Part shown: one piece after another, positions 37,251-48,975 of the stretch
How the letters are laid out: every line of letters begins with the position of its first letter
Position numbering within the stretch: position 1 is the first letter of the stretch
Source of the DNA: Todiramphus chloris collaris
Lineage: Eukaryota > Chordata > Aves > Coraciiformes > Alcedinidae
NCBI GenBank assembly: GCA_025345505.1
Contig: JANVCC010000076.1
Span: forward strand, 10,670,419 to 10,734,418
Reading direction: 5' to 3'
DNA: 64,000 bases
The notes under the pieces: model-generated
Databases searched by the model: none
What the model was told of the DNA's origin: nothing
Seen by the model: the letters and a program-made list of their open reading frames with translations, nothing else
Position numbers and translations under genes: made by a program

Positions 37251-40200
37251 CGAATAACCGTTTAGAGTGAAAGCGCCTTTACTTTTCCGTCTTAATTTAA
37301 CGTTTTACTTATTTTACACGTATTGGACGTCCACCCCCGTGTCCCAGTCAATGCAGATTATGGTTGGTTAGGGTATTGAGAGAAATTCCTTGATAACTGA
37401 TCGAAGTTTTGCCAGCTCATACCAGAGAACTAACTTTTCCTGTCGAAACTGGGACAAACATTCAGGTTTTGTCTCTCAGAGTTACTCTCTGGCACAAGTT
37501 CAGACATGTGCATTACTATCCCTTTATTCTGTCTATGATTTTTATGAAAAGAGAAGGAAAGTGGCATTCCAGAGCTGGCTTCAGATTTTATTTTCTTATC
37601 CATGTTCACTCAGTTTGGTGGTGAGTGAAACAGTGTGAGATGTTACTGCATTTTTGTTCTGAAACAATATGTAAATTTTAGTGCTTTAGCTTCTTACTGT
37701 GACCTTCTTAAATGACTTTCATATTTTTCTTCTAGGGAAGGCAGCATTGTAAGATCAGTGATCAAGAAACTAGTGGGAAAAACTCAACTGCCAGTTCGAA
37801 TGACTTCAGTGATCCCGTTTACAAAGAAATTGCTATAACCAATGGTTATATCAACAGAATGACCAGAGAGGAGCTCAGAAATAAACTTGCAGAGTTCAAG
37901 CTTGAAACAAGGTTAGGCAGATTCGTAAACCTTTTGATTTATCTTTGAGAGCAGTAGAGCCATAGAGCATGAGTATTTTAAAGTTTAAAAACATGCTACA
38001 AAGTGAAAAGCAGACAGACCACCAAACTCCAGCTGCTTTATTTGCAATCTTGATGCAGTTTGTGTTGCAAGATTTGTGCATGGGATACTGCTTAATGTGT
38101 TGTCACAAATGTGTGCTGTCTCAACTGGCAACACAAAGGAATGAAAATACGTAACTGCAGGGTATTGGTCAAGGGGGAAAGAAGATCTGCAGGGCTTCTC
38201 GTGCAGTATTGCACACCTTCAGCATATAGAAACTCACTTCAGAATATAATGCATTTTTATTTACTGTACTCAGTACAGATCTGATACTGGCTAGGACCTC
38301 TGTGGTGATAGGGCTCAGAATTTAATCAATGCAGAGGACAGGTACCTTTAAATTAAGAGTTTGCTAATCTGAATAGATGAGGTAGAATAATGTGAATAGG
38401 TGAATATTATAAGCTGGATTTGTGCTCACTGAGGAGGAGGAAGGTCTAGGAGTATAGGTTCCTGCTCTATCAGAAATGACCTTTGATATTGCTGCAGCCA
38501 GACAGATTTGAGATGTTGAGAAGAAGGTGGTCAACTGTAAAAAACAAAGTATATTGTTTCTGTTGGCAGCAGTAATGAGGAAGTTGTGGTTGTGGTGAGT
38601 TAGCAAAGTGAGAAGCTACTGCTCTGGAGGAGGAAGGAATATGAAAGGTGAGAGTCTGAAATGAGAAGTCTGGCTTTCTAGAGAACGGGATGACTTTAGT
38701 GGAGAGGATGTTCAGAGAAAAGGAAAAAAAGTAAGGAGGAACAGATTCATTTGAACGGAATAAAAGAAAAAAAACCCAAACGTGGGTGGGAAGTGCAGCC
38801 TGCTACCTCCACCCTGTCTGGCTGCAGATGTTCTGGCAGCATAGGGGTTTTTTTAATCCCTCCTTCCTTAAATGAATGTAGCTCCTCAGGAGGAAAAGTT
38901 TTTTTATCATCACCAGATAAAAGTTTTTGTAAAACACGTCAGATTTGTACTGCTATTCAGCAGTTATTCTGATTTAAAAATAAAATGCATAATTCAAGTA
39001 GTAAATTATGTGTTTGTGGCTTCCTTCTATGTTATTAATTTTCTATTTTTTTATTTAGACGTGAATACAGAAAGCTTTAAACTTTTCTTTCAGCTAAGCT
39101 AGACTTCTTTTGTCAATATATTCAGTTAAGCTGGTCAGAGTATGTCTTACACTTGAACAAATAGCCCATCACCTCTAATGTAGTGAATGGAGGAGTTTGC
39201 CACACACCAACCTTTCCCTTGCTATTATTTTGACAGCAGATCATCTCTTTCAACTTAATTTATAGGTTTGATGAATAAAATTGTCATTTTCCCCTCCATC
39301 AGCTCTCATACTGTTTCAACTTTGAATTAAGTGGTCATTGAATTAAGCTAGATTAATAAACCACAGTGAAAAAGAGTTAACAGTGTCTGCAGAAGAAGCT
39401 GATATTCTCAAGTGTAGGTTTAGTAGTCTCACTGCAGTTTTTCCTTGTGGATCAGTGGGCTGCTTTTCTGATATTACCACTTGCTCCGAGTAGCTCTTAG
39501 GGCTTCTGTGATTTCATTTGCAGTGTGTAATTTTAAAAATAACTTCCTTCGAAGAGTAAATTATCCTTGTTTATTCAGCCCTGGTTTGGTATGTGGCAGT
39601 TCTGGCACCTGTACTTGCATATTATAATGTTTGTATTAAGCAGATGCAGTAAGTAACTTCAGTTGCTTGCCACTGTGAATTTACATGTTAGCCACAAACC
39701 TCCTGAAAAGCAGGATCTTGACCAGGAAGTTTTTCTGACAACTGAAATATCAAATACTTATAATTGAGTTACTCAAGCTCAATTTTAAATTTAAATTGAG
39801 ACAAATCTAAAATGTGGGCATTTTAGCTGAATTCTTCATGATCTGTGCCAGTGATGCAGAAACACCTCAGGCATCAGTCATTTCGGGTAGAGAGAGCACA
39901 GGGAAATATGGGAGAGGCAGTAGTGCTTCTGGGGGCAGAGGTCAGCTAGGAGCAATCTACAAAGCCTTGGGCTTGGCAGAGGCTTTGCCTGCTGCATCTT
40001 GATGAGCTGCAGGTGCCTGCAGAGTGTCTCTGTGCTGTGCTTCCCAGTCTGTCCCCAGATTACTGGTGTTATCTAGATGTGTTAGATGTCAGGGGGTGTA
40101 TAGCAGCCTCTGTGTTATCCCAGGAATGCTAACTCTATGATAAATTAGAATCCATACTTCATAAAGCACTAGTGTTCAAAATGAGGTAAAGAAATGATGA

Positions 40201-43200
40201 ACTTGCAAATGTTAACTATAGCTTCAGTTCTACCATGGTGAAATAATTAATTGTGATCTGTCGTTTTCCTTATCTCTAGAGGAGTGAAAGATGTGCTCAA
40301 AAAGAGACTGAAAAACTATTATAAGAAACAAAAGCTGATGCAGAAGGAACCCATTAATGGTGACAGCTACTATGACTACATCTGTGTTGTTGACTTTGAA
40401 GCGACCTGTGAAGAAGGAAATCCACCTGAATTCATACATGAAATAATTGAGTTTCCCATTGTCTTACTAAACACACATACCCTGGAAATAGTAAGTGATC
40501 TAATTACTGTGTCTGTACACTGTTCTTCAGTGTAACTCCTTTGCTTCAGGAAGTCTAGATTAGTTTTTAGGTAGATGTTGAACTTCATTAAGAAAAGTTT
40601 TTTCATAAAGCCCTATCCTCTGTGCCTCTTACATACAGACAAAACTTTCTCTTCTTAAAGCATCTGGAATAGATCATGCTTCCGCTGTTGTTGTGCCCAC
40701 ACACGCACACACCCTGCTTCTCTCCCTACTTTAAGATCTACAGAGCTATTTTTAGGACTCAAGGGATTCATCACAATCAAGAATTAGCAAATTCTGTCCT
40801 GTGTGAGGCAATCGAGAAGAGATTAATGCAGAGGTCTAGAAAGTGGGCTTGAGTGAACGCTGTTTCTTGGTGGCCTAGACTATTTCTGCAACGCACCTGA
40901 GAGACTGATGGCTGTGTAACCTGATTTTAAACATACTTAGTAGGCATTTGGCTTCCTCCAGTGCTCTGTTCCAGTTGAGCTTTCTTTGAGGAAAAACTAC
41001 TTTCTAACTGAAACTGAGTGGTGACTCAGTGACACGGAGGAAGTGCACGCTCCTCTGACTAATGGTTCACTTATCAAGAACTTCTAAGAGGAGGTGGTTT
41101 TCCAGTAATCACTGTGCTGCTATATTAGAGCATAGCTGCATGTATGACTAACCACAGATGGAGGATTGTGCACATAAACGTTATCAAGATTGTTCTATTA
41201 CCTTTAGAGTAGTAGTAAACAGTGTGGGGTTTTTTTTTCCCTCTGTCCAAAAGTTTTTCTGTGGCAGCAGGGATTTGGGCCTTTCCTTTTTCCATGATAC
41301 TTGCCTGTAGTCTTCACTCTCCTACTGCTTGGTTTGCCAGAGTGAGGTCACTGTGTTTATCTCTGACTGGCTGGCATGCAGAGGTGTATGACTTGCAGGG
41401 AGCCTCTGAGATGTGTGGCCTGCTACCTTCCTTGATTTGTGGGTGAGCCTTTAGAGATATCACCTATAAAACATTAGGCTTTGCTCATGCATCTCACTTC
41501 TTTTTTCCTTACTTGCACTTTCCTTTTCCCAAATCCTCCCCTTTATCACAGTCTGTCCTCCTCTCACCCACATCCTTGCTCTTTGGTGCCTACTGGTTGA
41601 GAGAAGGGTCATGTTCCATTTGGAAAGCCATCCATCCTGTCACACAGGGAATCTCTTGATGTCCAGGCAGGACACTCTTTTTGGCTGGGGAGGGACACAC
41701 TCCATTTTGCCTCCAGCAGGGCGAGTAGTTGCTATTGCCTTTCAGCTATGGGCAAGGCAGAGAAGCTGCTACTGCTGCTGAGTGTTTGATTCTCTTACTA
41801 CAGGAGGATACCTTTCAGCAGTATGTGAAGCCGGAGATTAATCCCAAGCTTTCAAACTTCTGCATCAGTCTGACAGGAATCACCCAGGTAATTAGCATTT
41901 TTGTTTCTCCAAGAAAAAATATGAAAAAAAAAGGTGATGTGATGCTGATGTTTTCAAACTGGTAATCTTTTCTGGTAACTTTTCTGTAAAGCTTACTCTC
42001 TTAATCCTTGTCTTTTCCTCCTCTCCCAGTTATCACAGAAATGTTCTCACCGGGTTGTAAGGGGCTGTAGGAAAAAGCATTCACTTTGTAATCCATGTGT
42101 AGAAACTTAGTCTTTAGCAGAGTAAAGCACCTTTTGGATTGCATCCATTTCTGTTCTAAGATTTTTATTGTAAAGGGTTTAGAGTCTCATGATGGCAGTG
42201 GCTTGTGATCAAGGAGCAGGAGCCAGGGAAACAAGCTCCAGGGTTTTAATCAAAGTTCCACAGCTGGTTAACCGTGTTACCTTTATATATGCCATTTGGA
42301 GGTTGACAGTTTTAGTGGTGCTTTTATGATGTTTTGGGGTTTTTTTTCAGTTTAGAAAAATCTCTCTAAGTATCTGCTTATTTTAATGGGTAACCTATTT
42401 CTAAAGATTTTTGTAAATCTGAGTGAGTACGTGAGTGCCTATATACCAATATAATTTTTACTCTTCATGCTGTTTTTTTTACTGTGAAAAAAAAATGTTC
42501 CTCTATTTTTTGGATGTTTGTTTGTGTTGGTTCTCTTAGGACATTGTTGATAAAGCTGATACATTTCCCCAAGTTCTGCAGAACGTCATAGAGTGGATGA
42601 GACAGAGGGAACTGGGAACAAAGTATACCTATTCCATGTTGACAGATGGGTATGTCCAACCTTCAGAACAATCTAAACCTGCCAAAGAGTGTTTAATCTT
42701 TGCGGGAATATTGTTAAAGGTGGATGGTGACACTGCCATTTTCACATTTTATTATAATTTTAGCATTCAGGAAAATCAAACTAAACAATTTGAAATGAAG
42801 CATAAATCCATTAGATGGCACTGTTTCTTTCCTAGCTTTCTGTACACAACTAAATGATGTTGAGTACACTTTTTATCCTTCCTTGTTGTTGTAATTCTTT
42901 TGTTTATGCCTAGTTTTCATGTCACACATAATACCTGAAAATCAAATTGTGCAATTTCATGGAATCATAGAATCATTTAGATTGGAAAAGACCTTTGAGA
43001 TCATCTTGTCCAAGCACTAACCCAACACTGCCAAGTCCACTACTAAACCATGTCCCTCAGCACCACATCTACAGATCTTTTAAATACCTCCAGGGTTGGT
43101 GACTCCACCGCTTTGCTGGGCAGCCTGTTCTGTTGCTTTACATTTGATAACTTCCAGTCAACTGGGACCTCCTCCGTTAGCCAGAACTGCTGGTGAATGC

Positions 43201-46200
43201 TGGAAGGTGGCTTGGTGAGCACTTCTCCCAGCTCCCTCAGTAGCCTTGGGTGGATCCCATCCAGACCCATAGACTTGTGTGTTTCTGAAGTGGTGCAGCA
43301 GGTCAATAATCATTTCCTGTTGGATTATGGGGGGTTCATTCTGTTCCCTGTCTTCCAGCTCAGGGAGCTGGGTACCCAGAAAACAACTGGTCTTGCTTTT
43401 AAAGATGGAGGCAAAGAAGGTGTTAAGTACCTCAGCCTTTTCCTCATCCTTTGTCACTATATTTCTTCCGCATCCAATAAAGGTTGGGGATTCTCCTTAG
43501 TCCTCCTTTTGCTGTTAATGTATTTATAGAAACATTTTTTATTCTCTTTTATGGCAGTAGCAAGATTAAATTATTTGAGCCCTTCTGATTTCTCTCTCTA
43601 CATAACCTCACAACACCCTTGTAGTCTTCCTGAGTTCCCTGCCTCTTCTTGAAAAGGTCATAAACTCTCCTTTTTTTCCTGACTTCCAACCAAAGTTCTC
43701 TGTTAAACCAGGCCAGTGGTCTTCCCTGCTGTTTTGTCTCACGGGACGTGGGGATGGCCTGCTCCTGCACCTTTAAGACTTCCTTCTTGGGGAACATCCA
43801 GACTCCTGGGACTCCTTTAACCTTCAGGATGGCCTCTCAAGGGACTCCCATCAACCACTCTCCTAAAGAGGCCAAAGTCTGCCCTCCAGAAGTCCAAGGT
43901 GGCAGTTCTGCTGACCCTCCTCCTTCTCCGAGAATAGAAAACTATCATTTTGTGATCACTATGGCTGAGACAGCCTCCAGCCATCACCCACAAGCCCTCC
44001 TCTGTTCCTCAACAGGAGGTGCCTTCCCTTGTCAGCTCACTCACCAGCTGTGTAGGGAGGTTACCTTCCACACACTTCAGGAACCTCCTGAACTGTTCAG
44101 TTCCAGGCAACTCCCATGGGCTCCTAAATCTGAGAGTTCAGATATGTGTGGCGATCATATTGTATGCTGTGTGTGTTAGTTTTAATACATCCCTCATATC
44201 TCACCAGAAAGCAATAATGGATTATGCTGGTTATTGAGCAAGGAGAAATGGCTAACACAGAGAGCTCTCTGCTTTAGCTTAGAGGACTGTGCCTCTGGTG
44301 GGTCCCACCTCTGGACAGGCTTTGTGTGTGAGGGATGGACTGTTCCTTCAACTACCGCCTGCACTTGCTTTCTCACAAGGTCTGCGTGGAAACTCAAGTC
44401 CCCTCATGACTGCAAAATGAACAGATCTTGAGATGTAGATGTATCTGTGGTGTAACATTGTTCTTGTGATCTTAGCTTTGTTACACAATGAAAGATACTG
44501 TTTGAGCCTTTAGTACTGGCTGGGTAATTTTCTTCTCTAGGTGATGCTTGCTTTTTAGCTGTGGGACATTGCTATTCTGTTAACGCCTGCTTTTTTCCTT
44601 CTTTGGAATGAGGGATTTAAGAATTAGCACAGAGAGGTTTTAACATTAACTGTGTTGAGTTTAATGATGCATTTTTATGTTGTTATGCCTGGTTTTTGCC
44701 TGGAGTAAGTCTTCTGCTATGGTGGATTAAAAAGGCAGTCCTGTGCCACTCTGTTGAAATGACTTGTGTTGAACCAAATGGAGATGAACACCAAAATTAA
44801 ACTGGAGTTGGTGGAAAAAGAGTGTGTGGGATCTTAGTATGACTTTCCTAACACTTCTGTCAAGTAAATCACAGATAAGTATTCTAGTTTATAATAGGAG
44901 TGCTTTGACAAATAGTATTTTATAGGGGATGAATGGATACATAAGAAAACCTTTTAATTAATCCAATTTAGCAAGTAGGAAACATTTTTTGACCATGAGG
45001 CTTTTTTCTCAAAATTCTTGAAGATTTGAACAATGTCTATAAATCACAGGTTTTTCTGGTGAAGAACCTGTATCATTGAAATGTGGTTGTGTCCAGTGTG
45101 AACAGTGAAGCCATTTAAAAGCTGTCACAAAAAGACTTGAGGTGTATGGTTTAGATCCATGTACACGCTAAACAGTTGAAATAATGCTGTTCCAACTTTA
45201 CTAACAGTTCCTTAAATTAAATAAATACTGCTATTTGACTAATTTTTTACCTATGATTGGGTTTTTATATCCTTTGAAGCAAGAATGAATTAAAAAAAAA
45301 AAAAAAAAGAAAATGCTAATGCAAAACTTGTGCAAGACAGGTTATGTTACTGAGCCTAAAATGTGTCTGGAAATCCTCTCCAGGGGAATCCCCTCAGTGA
45401 AATTCCTCAACGAAAGTAGGTGCAGTGATAATCTGTCATATAGGTGAGGTTGTGTAGACAGCTGCAAAAGAGGGGAAAAGAAGGCTTTGTTTTAGCTTGA
45501 AGCTTACAGACTTGTTCGGGTGGTTCCCTTCAGGAAGCCTGCTGGAAGTGCACAGGGTTTTAGTTTCATCTTCTTTTCATGAAGATCTCGTTCTCCTGAA
45601 TCTAAGTGCAGTCTTCTTTCAGTAACCACAGTTAAGCAGAGTGATGTGTACCAAGTTTACCCAAGTAATCAGGAAAATCAGTAATTGGTAATTACCCAAG
45701 ATTACCCAAGTAATCAGGAAAATTTAAGATGTATCACATGCTTTCTCAAGGGCTGGAGTTATTGGCAGTTTTTGGAGTAGATGTGATAGGTGGAGAAGTT
45801 GGCATACTATTTTCTGTTTTAACTCCCCTGGACTTGAAACCATCCTAGTGAAAATCTTGCTCATGTCATTACTTGTTTTCTCCATGAGAAACAAATTCAT
45901 ATTAAAAAAAGAGCTTTTCTTAACCTGTTTTCCTTCTACTGACCACAAAGACCAGACAGCTGTATGTGCAGTATGTAGAACACAGGACACCTGAATTATA
46001 TGTTACTAATGTTTTTCTCTTTTTCTCTTTTGACCTTTTAAGATCTTGGGATATGAGTAAATTTTTGAACACCCAGTGCCGTATTAGCCGTATCAAATAC
46101 CCTTCTTTTGCCAAAAGGTGGATCAATATTCGCAAATCATATGGGAACTTCTATAAGGTGTGTATGGATTGTTCTTTCCCTTGCAGGAAAATTTCCTTCA

Positions 46201-48224
46201 AAAGTCTAGAATGCCCTGTTGTGCATAGTATAAAATTATAGTACTTAAACTAGTTGCTCGGGGCCTGATTTTCAAATGTGCTTCATGTCCAGATCTCGCT
46301 TCACTAATTGAAGATTATATAATATACTGCATTTTGATTTTAATCTTGTTTTTAATAATCAGGAGATGCTCCATGAGGATTGTCTAAAAATGTCATACTG
46401 GTGCTTTTAGATCAAGTGCATCTTCAAGTAGTTGAGCTGAAAAGACTCTGGATTGATTTTTCAATTACTTTTTCCTGTTTTCATGTACTACACTACAAAA
46501 CTTATTCTCAGCACTACCCTAAGATGCCTTCTCTTTTGACAGTGGAGACAGAGAAAGATTAGGACGTATCTACAGTGGAATCAAATGATCAAGAGAAAAG
46601 GAATACTAAGTTCAGAGACAAAACCTGTTACTGCTTTCTTTCACTGATTCTTTCTGAGGTTACCATAAAACGGGTTAGTGGAGGTTCTGATGAATTCCTG
46701 GTCAGCCTACACTAAACCATTCATTTGAATGTGATTTCAGCCTAGCTGACAATATTCTCTTGAAGGGATTTTTCATACTAAATGTAACCTCTACAGTTAT
46801 AAAAAAAACAAAGAGCTTAACATTTAACAAGAGAAGAGCTTTACTTTGCACTCGACAAATATTACAGAGTTACTCCATTTCTTCCTCTACTCTTGTGCAT
46901 TCTCTGTATGACTGTTTCTGTTGGAAACAAATGAGAACACAGAGCTACCTTGTGAGTCCTATCAGCTTTAACCTGGACATACCTTCTTTTTCCTCTCTGT
47001 TGAGCAGACACTGCTTTTTCATCAAAGGCAATGGTAACTTAGAAGGAATCAGTTTCTTTTTACTTTGTGATTTTTTTTATTATTATTTCTTTTTTCTTAA
47101 TAAATGCAAACACTTGTTGCATTTGTAGTTGTTCACTGCTTCTGTTTAGCTGTTCTGTGCTACTACTGAATGTGTTATAGTAATAGATAAAATGAATAAC
47201 AAGGAATGTATTGTAACTTTTTGGTGCAATATCCCACAAGCTGCAGTATGTTTCCCCTGCCCAGTTTATGGGTATTATTACTGGAGCTGCATATTGCCAA
47301 GTTTTGGCAACTGTGTTGTCACCATTTTGCCTAGCTATTAAATCCAGCAGTATGGTGCAGTATCCTGGAACTTGTCATGTCCCATGTTCCCCAAAGAACA
47401 AAGATATTATTTAGTAGTTAATCAAGGGAGGGCTTTGGGCTTTTTCTGGTGTAGCACTTGGTGTGGGTAAGTCTGTTAAGCTTTCTTGTCTGTTCATGCT
47501 TTTGGTCATCCACGGGCTGCTGTAGGTATCGCTGATCTGTTCCTTTGGTGCTTGGAGGCATTAAGAAGCTTGATGTCAGTGAGGATCTGGAGCCTGGTGA
47601 TTCTTTAATCACTTAGCATTTAAAAGGAAAAGCAGAATCCCATTCCCTCTGCAGTGTCAATTCGGGTGCTAATTCCTTTTTTTTAAGGCCATAGCTAGGC
47701 CATGGCTTCCACCAGTGCCAGAACTGGTGCTGGTAATAGTGAGAGCCTCTTGAGATTATCTTGAGTCTAGACAAGCTCCTCTTGACTATGTCTCCTCTGT
47801 AGAAATGAGAGTGTCTGTCTTCAGCAGGGTGCTTTGAAGTTAAATTGTTAGTGATCTGACAAAAGGCGAATGAAAGCAGTATGTGACTTAAGTAGACTGA
47901 AAATCTGTGTAAGCACTGTTTTAGATTAAAAAAACTTGTTACAGAACCTAATTCTTGAATGTGGTTCACTTTCTCCATTAGGTTCCTAGGAACCAGACCA
48001 AGCTGACAATCATGCTCGAAAAGCTGGGCATGAATTATGATGGGAGACCTCACAGTGGACTTGATGACTCTAAAAACATTGCAAGGATAGCTATAAGGAT
48101 GCTGCAGGATGGCTGTGATCTACGGGTGAATGAGAGAATGCATGCTGGACAGCTTGTGACAGTCTCCTCCTCAGCCCCCTTAGAGGGAGCCCCTGCTCCA
48201 CAGATGCCCCGCTACAGAAACTAG
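36790..48224 (+). CDS. ERI1: ERI1, 3'-5' exoribonuclease 1 (complete, 7 coding exons)
   Basis: The coding sequence joins 36790-36870, 37736-37911, 40280-40490, 41804-41887, 42540-42649, 46043-46157 and 47982-48224. It is 1020 bases and encodes 339 residues (human about 349). ERI1 is a DEDDh exonuclease that binds the histone mRNA stem-loop with SLBP, trims and degrades histone mRNA, matures the 5.8S rRNA 3' end and degrades small-RNA duplexes, in cytoplasm and nucleolus. The SAP domain covers about residues 66-105 (MTREELRNKLAEF...VLKKRL). Catalytic residues are D124 and E126 (VVDFEAT), D224 (WDMSKF), and H283 and D288 (PHSGLDDSKN). These match human D134/E136/D234/H293/D298 with a constant offset of 10. 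All splice phases agree and all introns are GT-AG. The start has a good context (GCCGCCATGG). Confidence 0.97.
36871..37735 (+). other. ERI1: ERI1 intron 1
   Basis: The first 380 bases are CpG island; the remainder is ordinary AT-richer intron. No separate gene is supported. The ATG at 36988 opens a short Arg/Ala/Pro-rich frame discussed under findings. Confidence 0.85.
37736..37911 (+). CDS. ERI1: ERI1 coding exon 2 (first half of SAP domain)
   Basis: After TTCTAG, the exon encodes GRQHCKISDQETSG and later NGYINRMTREELRNKLAEF, the start of the SAP nucleic-acid-binding domain. It ends in phase 2 on AG with a weak donor, GTTAGG. Confidence 0.95.
37912..40279 (+). other. ERI1: ERI1 intron 2
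   Basis: This is a GT-AG intron of 2.37 kb. I saw only unique AT-rich sequence and short A/T runs, with no recognisable gene or transposon. Confidence 0.85.
40280..40490 (+). CDS. ERI1: ERI1 coding exon 3 (SAP end, Exo I motif)
   Basis: This exon completes the SAP domain (GVKDVLKKRLKNYYKK) and opens the exonuclease domain with VVDFEATCEEG, which carries the metal-binding D124 and E126. It is followed by EIIEFPIVLLN. The donor is a perfect GTAAGT. Confidence 0.97.
40491..41803 (+). other. ERI1: ERI1 intron 3
   Basis: This GT-AG intron is 1.31 kb and ends in a CTACAG acceptor. It contains unique sequence with no other feature seen. Confidence 0.85.
41804..41887 (+). CDS. ERI1: ERI1 coding exon 4
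   Basis: This exon has 28 codons, phase 0 at both ends. It encodes EDTFQQYVKPEINPKLS and LTGITQ, the conserved segment of ERI1-type exonucleases. The donor is GTAATT. Confidence 0.96.
41888..42539 (+). other. ERI1: ERI1 intron 4
   Basis: This is a 652-base GT-AG intron between GTAATT and a TTCTCTTAG acceptor. It has short T runs and nothing else recognisable. Confidence 0.85.
42540..42649 (+). CDS. ERI1: ERI1 coding exon 5
   Basis: This exon encodes DIVDKADTFPQVLQNV and ELGTKYTYSMLTDG, ending in phase 2 inside the Gly codon before the next motif. The donor is GTATGT. Confidence 0.96.
42958..44165 (-). mobile_element. CR1 LINE copy with internal deletion, antisense in ERI1 intron 5
   Basis: On the minus strand the copy reads, from 44165 down, the end of the endonuclease region (through about 43900), then the linker (frame at 43797-43549 containing GRPLAWFNREL and YDLFKKRQGTQEDY). 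Next comes the N-terminal reverse-transcriptase region (43457-43145: EKAEVLNTFFASIF, GLDGIHPRLLREL, EEVPVDWKLSNV). It then passes directly at about 43140-43125 to the 3' UTR (CAGGCTGCCCAGC..., GGTTTAGTAGTGG...) and a terminal ATGATTCTATGATTCC-like end at 42958. Most of the reverse transcriptase, including the expected catalytic core, is missing. Frames are broken, so this is a dead copy. The RT-to-3'UTR jump is unlike ordinary 5' truncation. Confidence 0.9.
45292..45308. repeat. poly(A) run of 17
   Basis: An uninterrupted A17 tract in ERI1 intron 5, with no retroposed gene visible upstream of it. Confidence 0.9.
45657..45723. repeat. 22-bp direct repeat with a third partial copy
   Basis: The unit ttacccaagtaatcagg plus aaaat occurs at 45657-45678 and again at 45702-45723. 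A partial copy, attacccaag, lies between them at 45691-45700. It looks like a recent local duplication. Confidence 0.85.
46043..46157 (+). CDS. ERI1: ERI1 coding exon 6 (Exo II motif)
   Basis: After TTTTAAG, the first base completes the Gly codon and SWDMSKFLNTQCR follows, carrying catalytic D224. It continues KYPSFAKRWINIRKSYGNFYK to a GTGTGT donor. Reading past the donor gives 27 more codons to a stop ending at 46241. Confidence 0.96.
46158..47981 (+). other. ERI1: ERI1 intron 6
   Basis: This is a 1.82 kb GT-AG intron with no other gene seen. It contains an AATAAA at about 47099-47104 followed by a T/G-rich stretch, which could allow intronic polyadenylation. Confidence 0.85.
47982..48224 (+). 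CDS. ERI1: ERI1 coding exon 7 (Exo III motif and stop)
   Basis: This exon encodes VPRNQTKLTIMLEKLG, then GRPHSGLDDSKNIARIA with catalytic H283 and D288, and the C-terminus MHAGQLVTVSSS...PQMPRYRN before TAG at 48222-48224. It agrees in length with the human last exon as I remember it. Confidence 0.97.
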   Translation, partial: VPRNQTKLTIMLEKLGMNYDGRPHSGLDDSKNIARIAIRMLQDGCDLRVNERMHAGQLVTVSSSAPLEGAPAPQMPRYRN

Positions 48225-48975
48225 CAGTTCAGGCTTTCTGCCTCAGGAACTGCTCTCAAACACCCACTAAAGAGCTTGTTCAACTGCCACTTCTGCCAAC
48301 CTGTCTGCAGTGCAGAATCTGAAAGCACCTTAACTGATTGCCTCTGTTGAAATTGAGGAGCGTGGAAGCTCTTTGATCCTTGAAGCCTGTGTTACAGTAT
48401 ATATATATTTTTTTTAATACTGATGATTTTCTTTGCTCTTGTTTGCAACTTTTCTAGCTGTAAGGCTGATAATGCAGGATCTAAGCAAAGCGTTAAGCTT
48501 TTAAGAACATGTAATTTAAACACATGCAAAGGTTGATTAGTCCTGTGCACTGCTGTTCCACCCCAGCCTGTGGGTAGTATTTATTCACTCTGCCCATACT
48601 CTGATGGTATCTAGCATCTGATTATTCATTGCACACAAATAAGACATTGCTGGAAGAACTGAAATAGTGAGTGGTTGGGCTGGCCTTTCCTGATAAGGCA
48701 CTCTTCTAAGGGTTCCTGCTGGGTTTTTTTTTTTTTGGGTGGGTTTTTTTTTGTTTGGTTGGTTTGTTTTGTTATTTTGGGGTTTTTTTTGTTTGTGCTG
48801 TTTGGTTTTTAAAGTCAAGGAGAAATGGGAGCATATTCATCAATTCTAAAGCAGTAGATAAGTACCATTTTATTTGGAGTTTTGGTTGTTCTATATCTTT
48901 AAGGCATATATTTGCTTCCACATCAAATAGAAGAGCTGTATATTGAATAAAAATTCCATTAATGCAGCATGATAG
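48225..48975 (+). other. ERI1: ERI1 3' UTR (probable)
   Basis: Non-coding sequence follows the stop and includes T/G-rich tracts at 48722-48797. The first canonical signal is AATAAA at 48946-48951, so the transcript probably ends about 15-30 bases beyond it. The end point is inferred. Confidence 0.6.
48946..48951 (+). terminator. ERI1: ERI1 polyadenylation signal
   Basis: AATAAA lies 722 bases after the stop codon. It is the first canonical hexamer downstream of the coding region that I found. Confidence 0.6.

Larger units (their letters stand above)
42650..46042 (+). other. ERI1: ERI1 intron 5
   Basis: This is a 3.39 kb GT-AG intron holding the antisense CR1 copy (42958-44165), an A17 run (45292-45308) and a direct repeat (45657-45723). 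The stretch 44166-44420 next to the CR1 5' end may be flanking DNA or a further unrecognised part of an element. Confidence 0.85.

Noticed and set aside
43043..43797. Minus-strand frames with polymerase-like sequence as a host gene
   Set aside because: They are fragments of a CR1 LINE with broken frames and a missing core, followed by a CR1 3' end.
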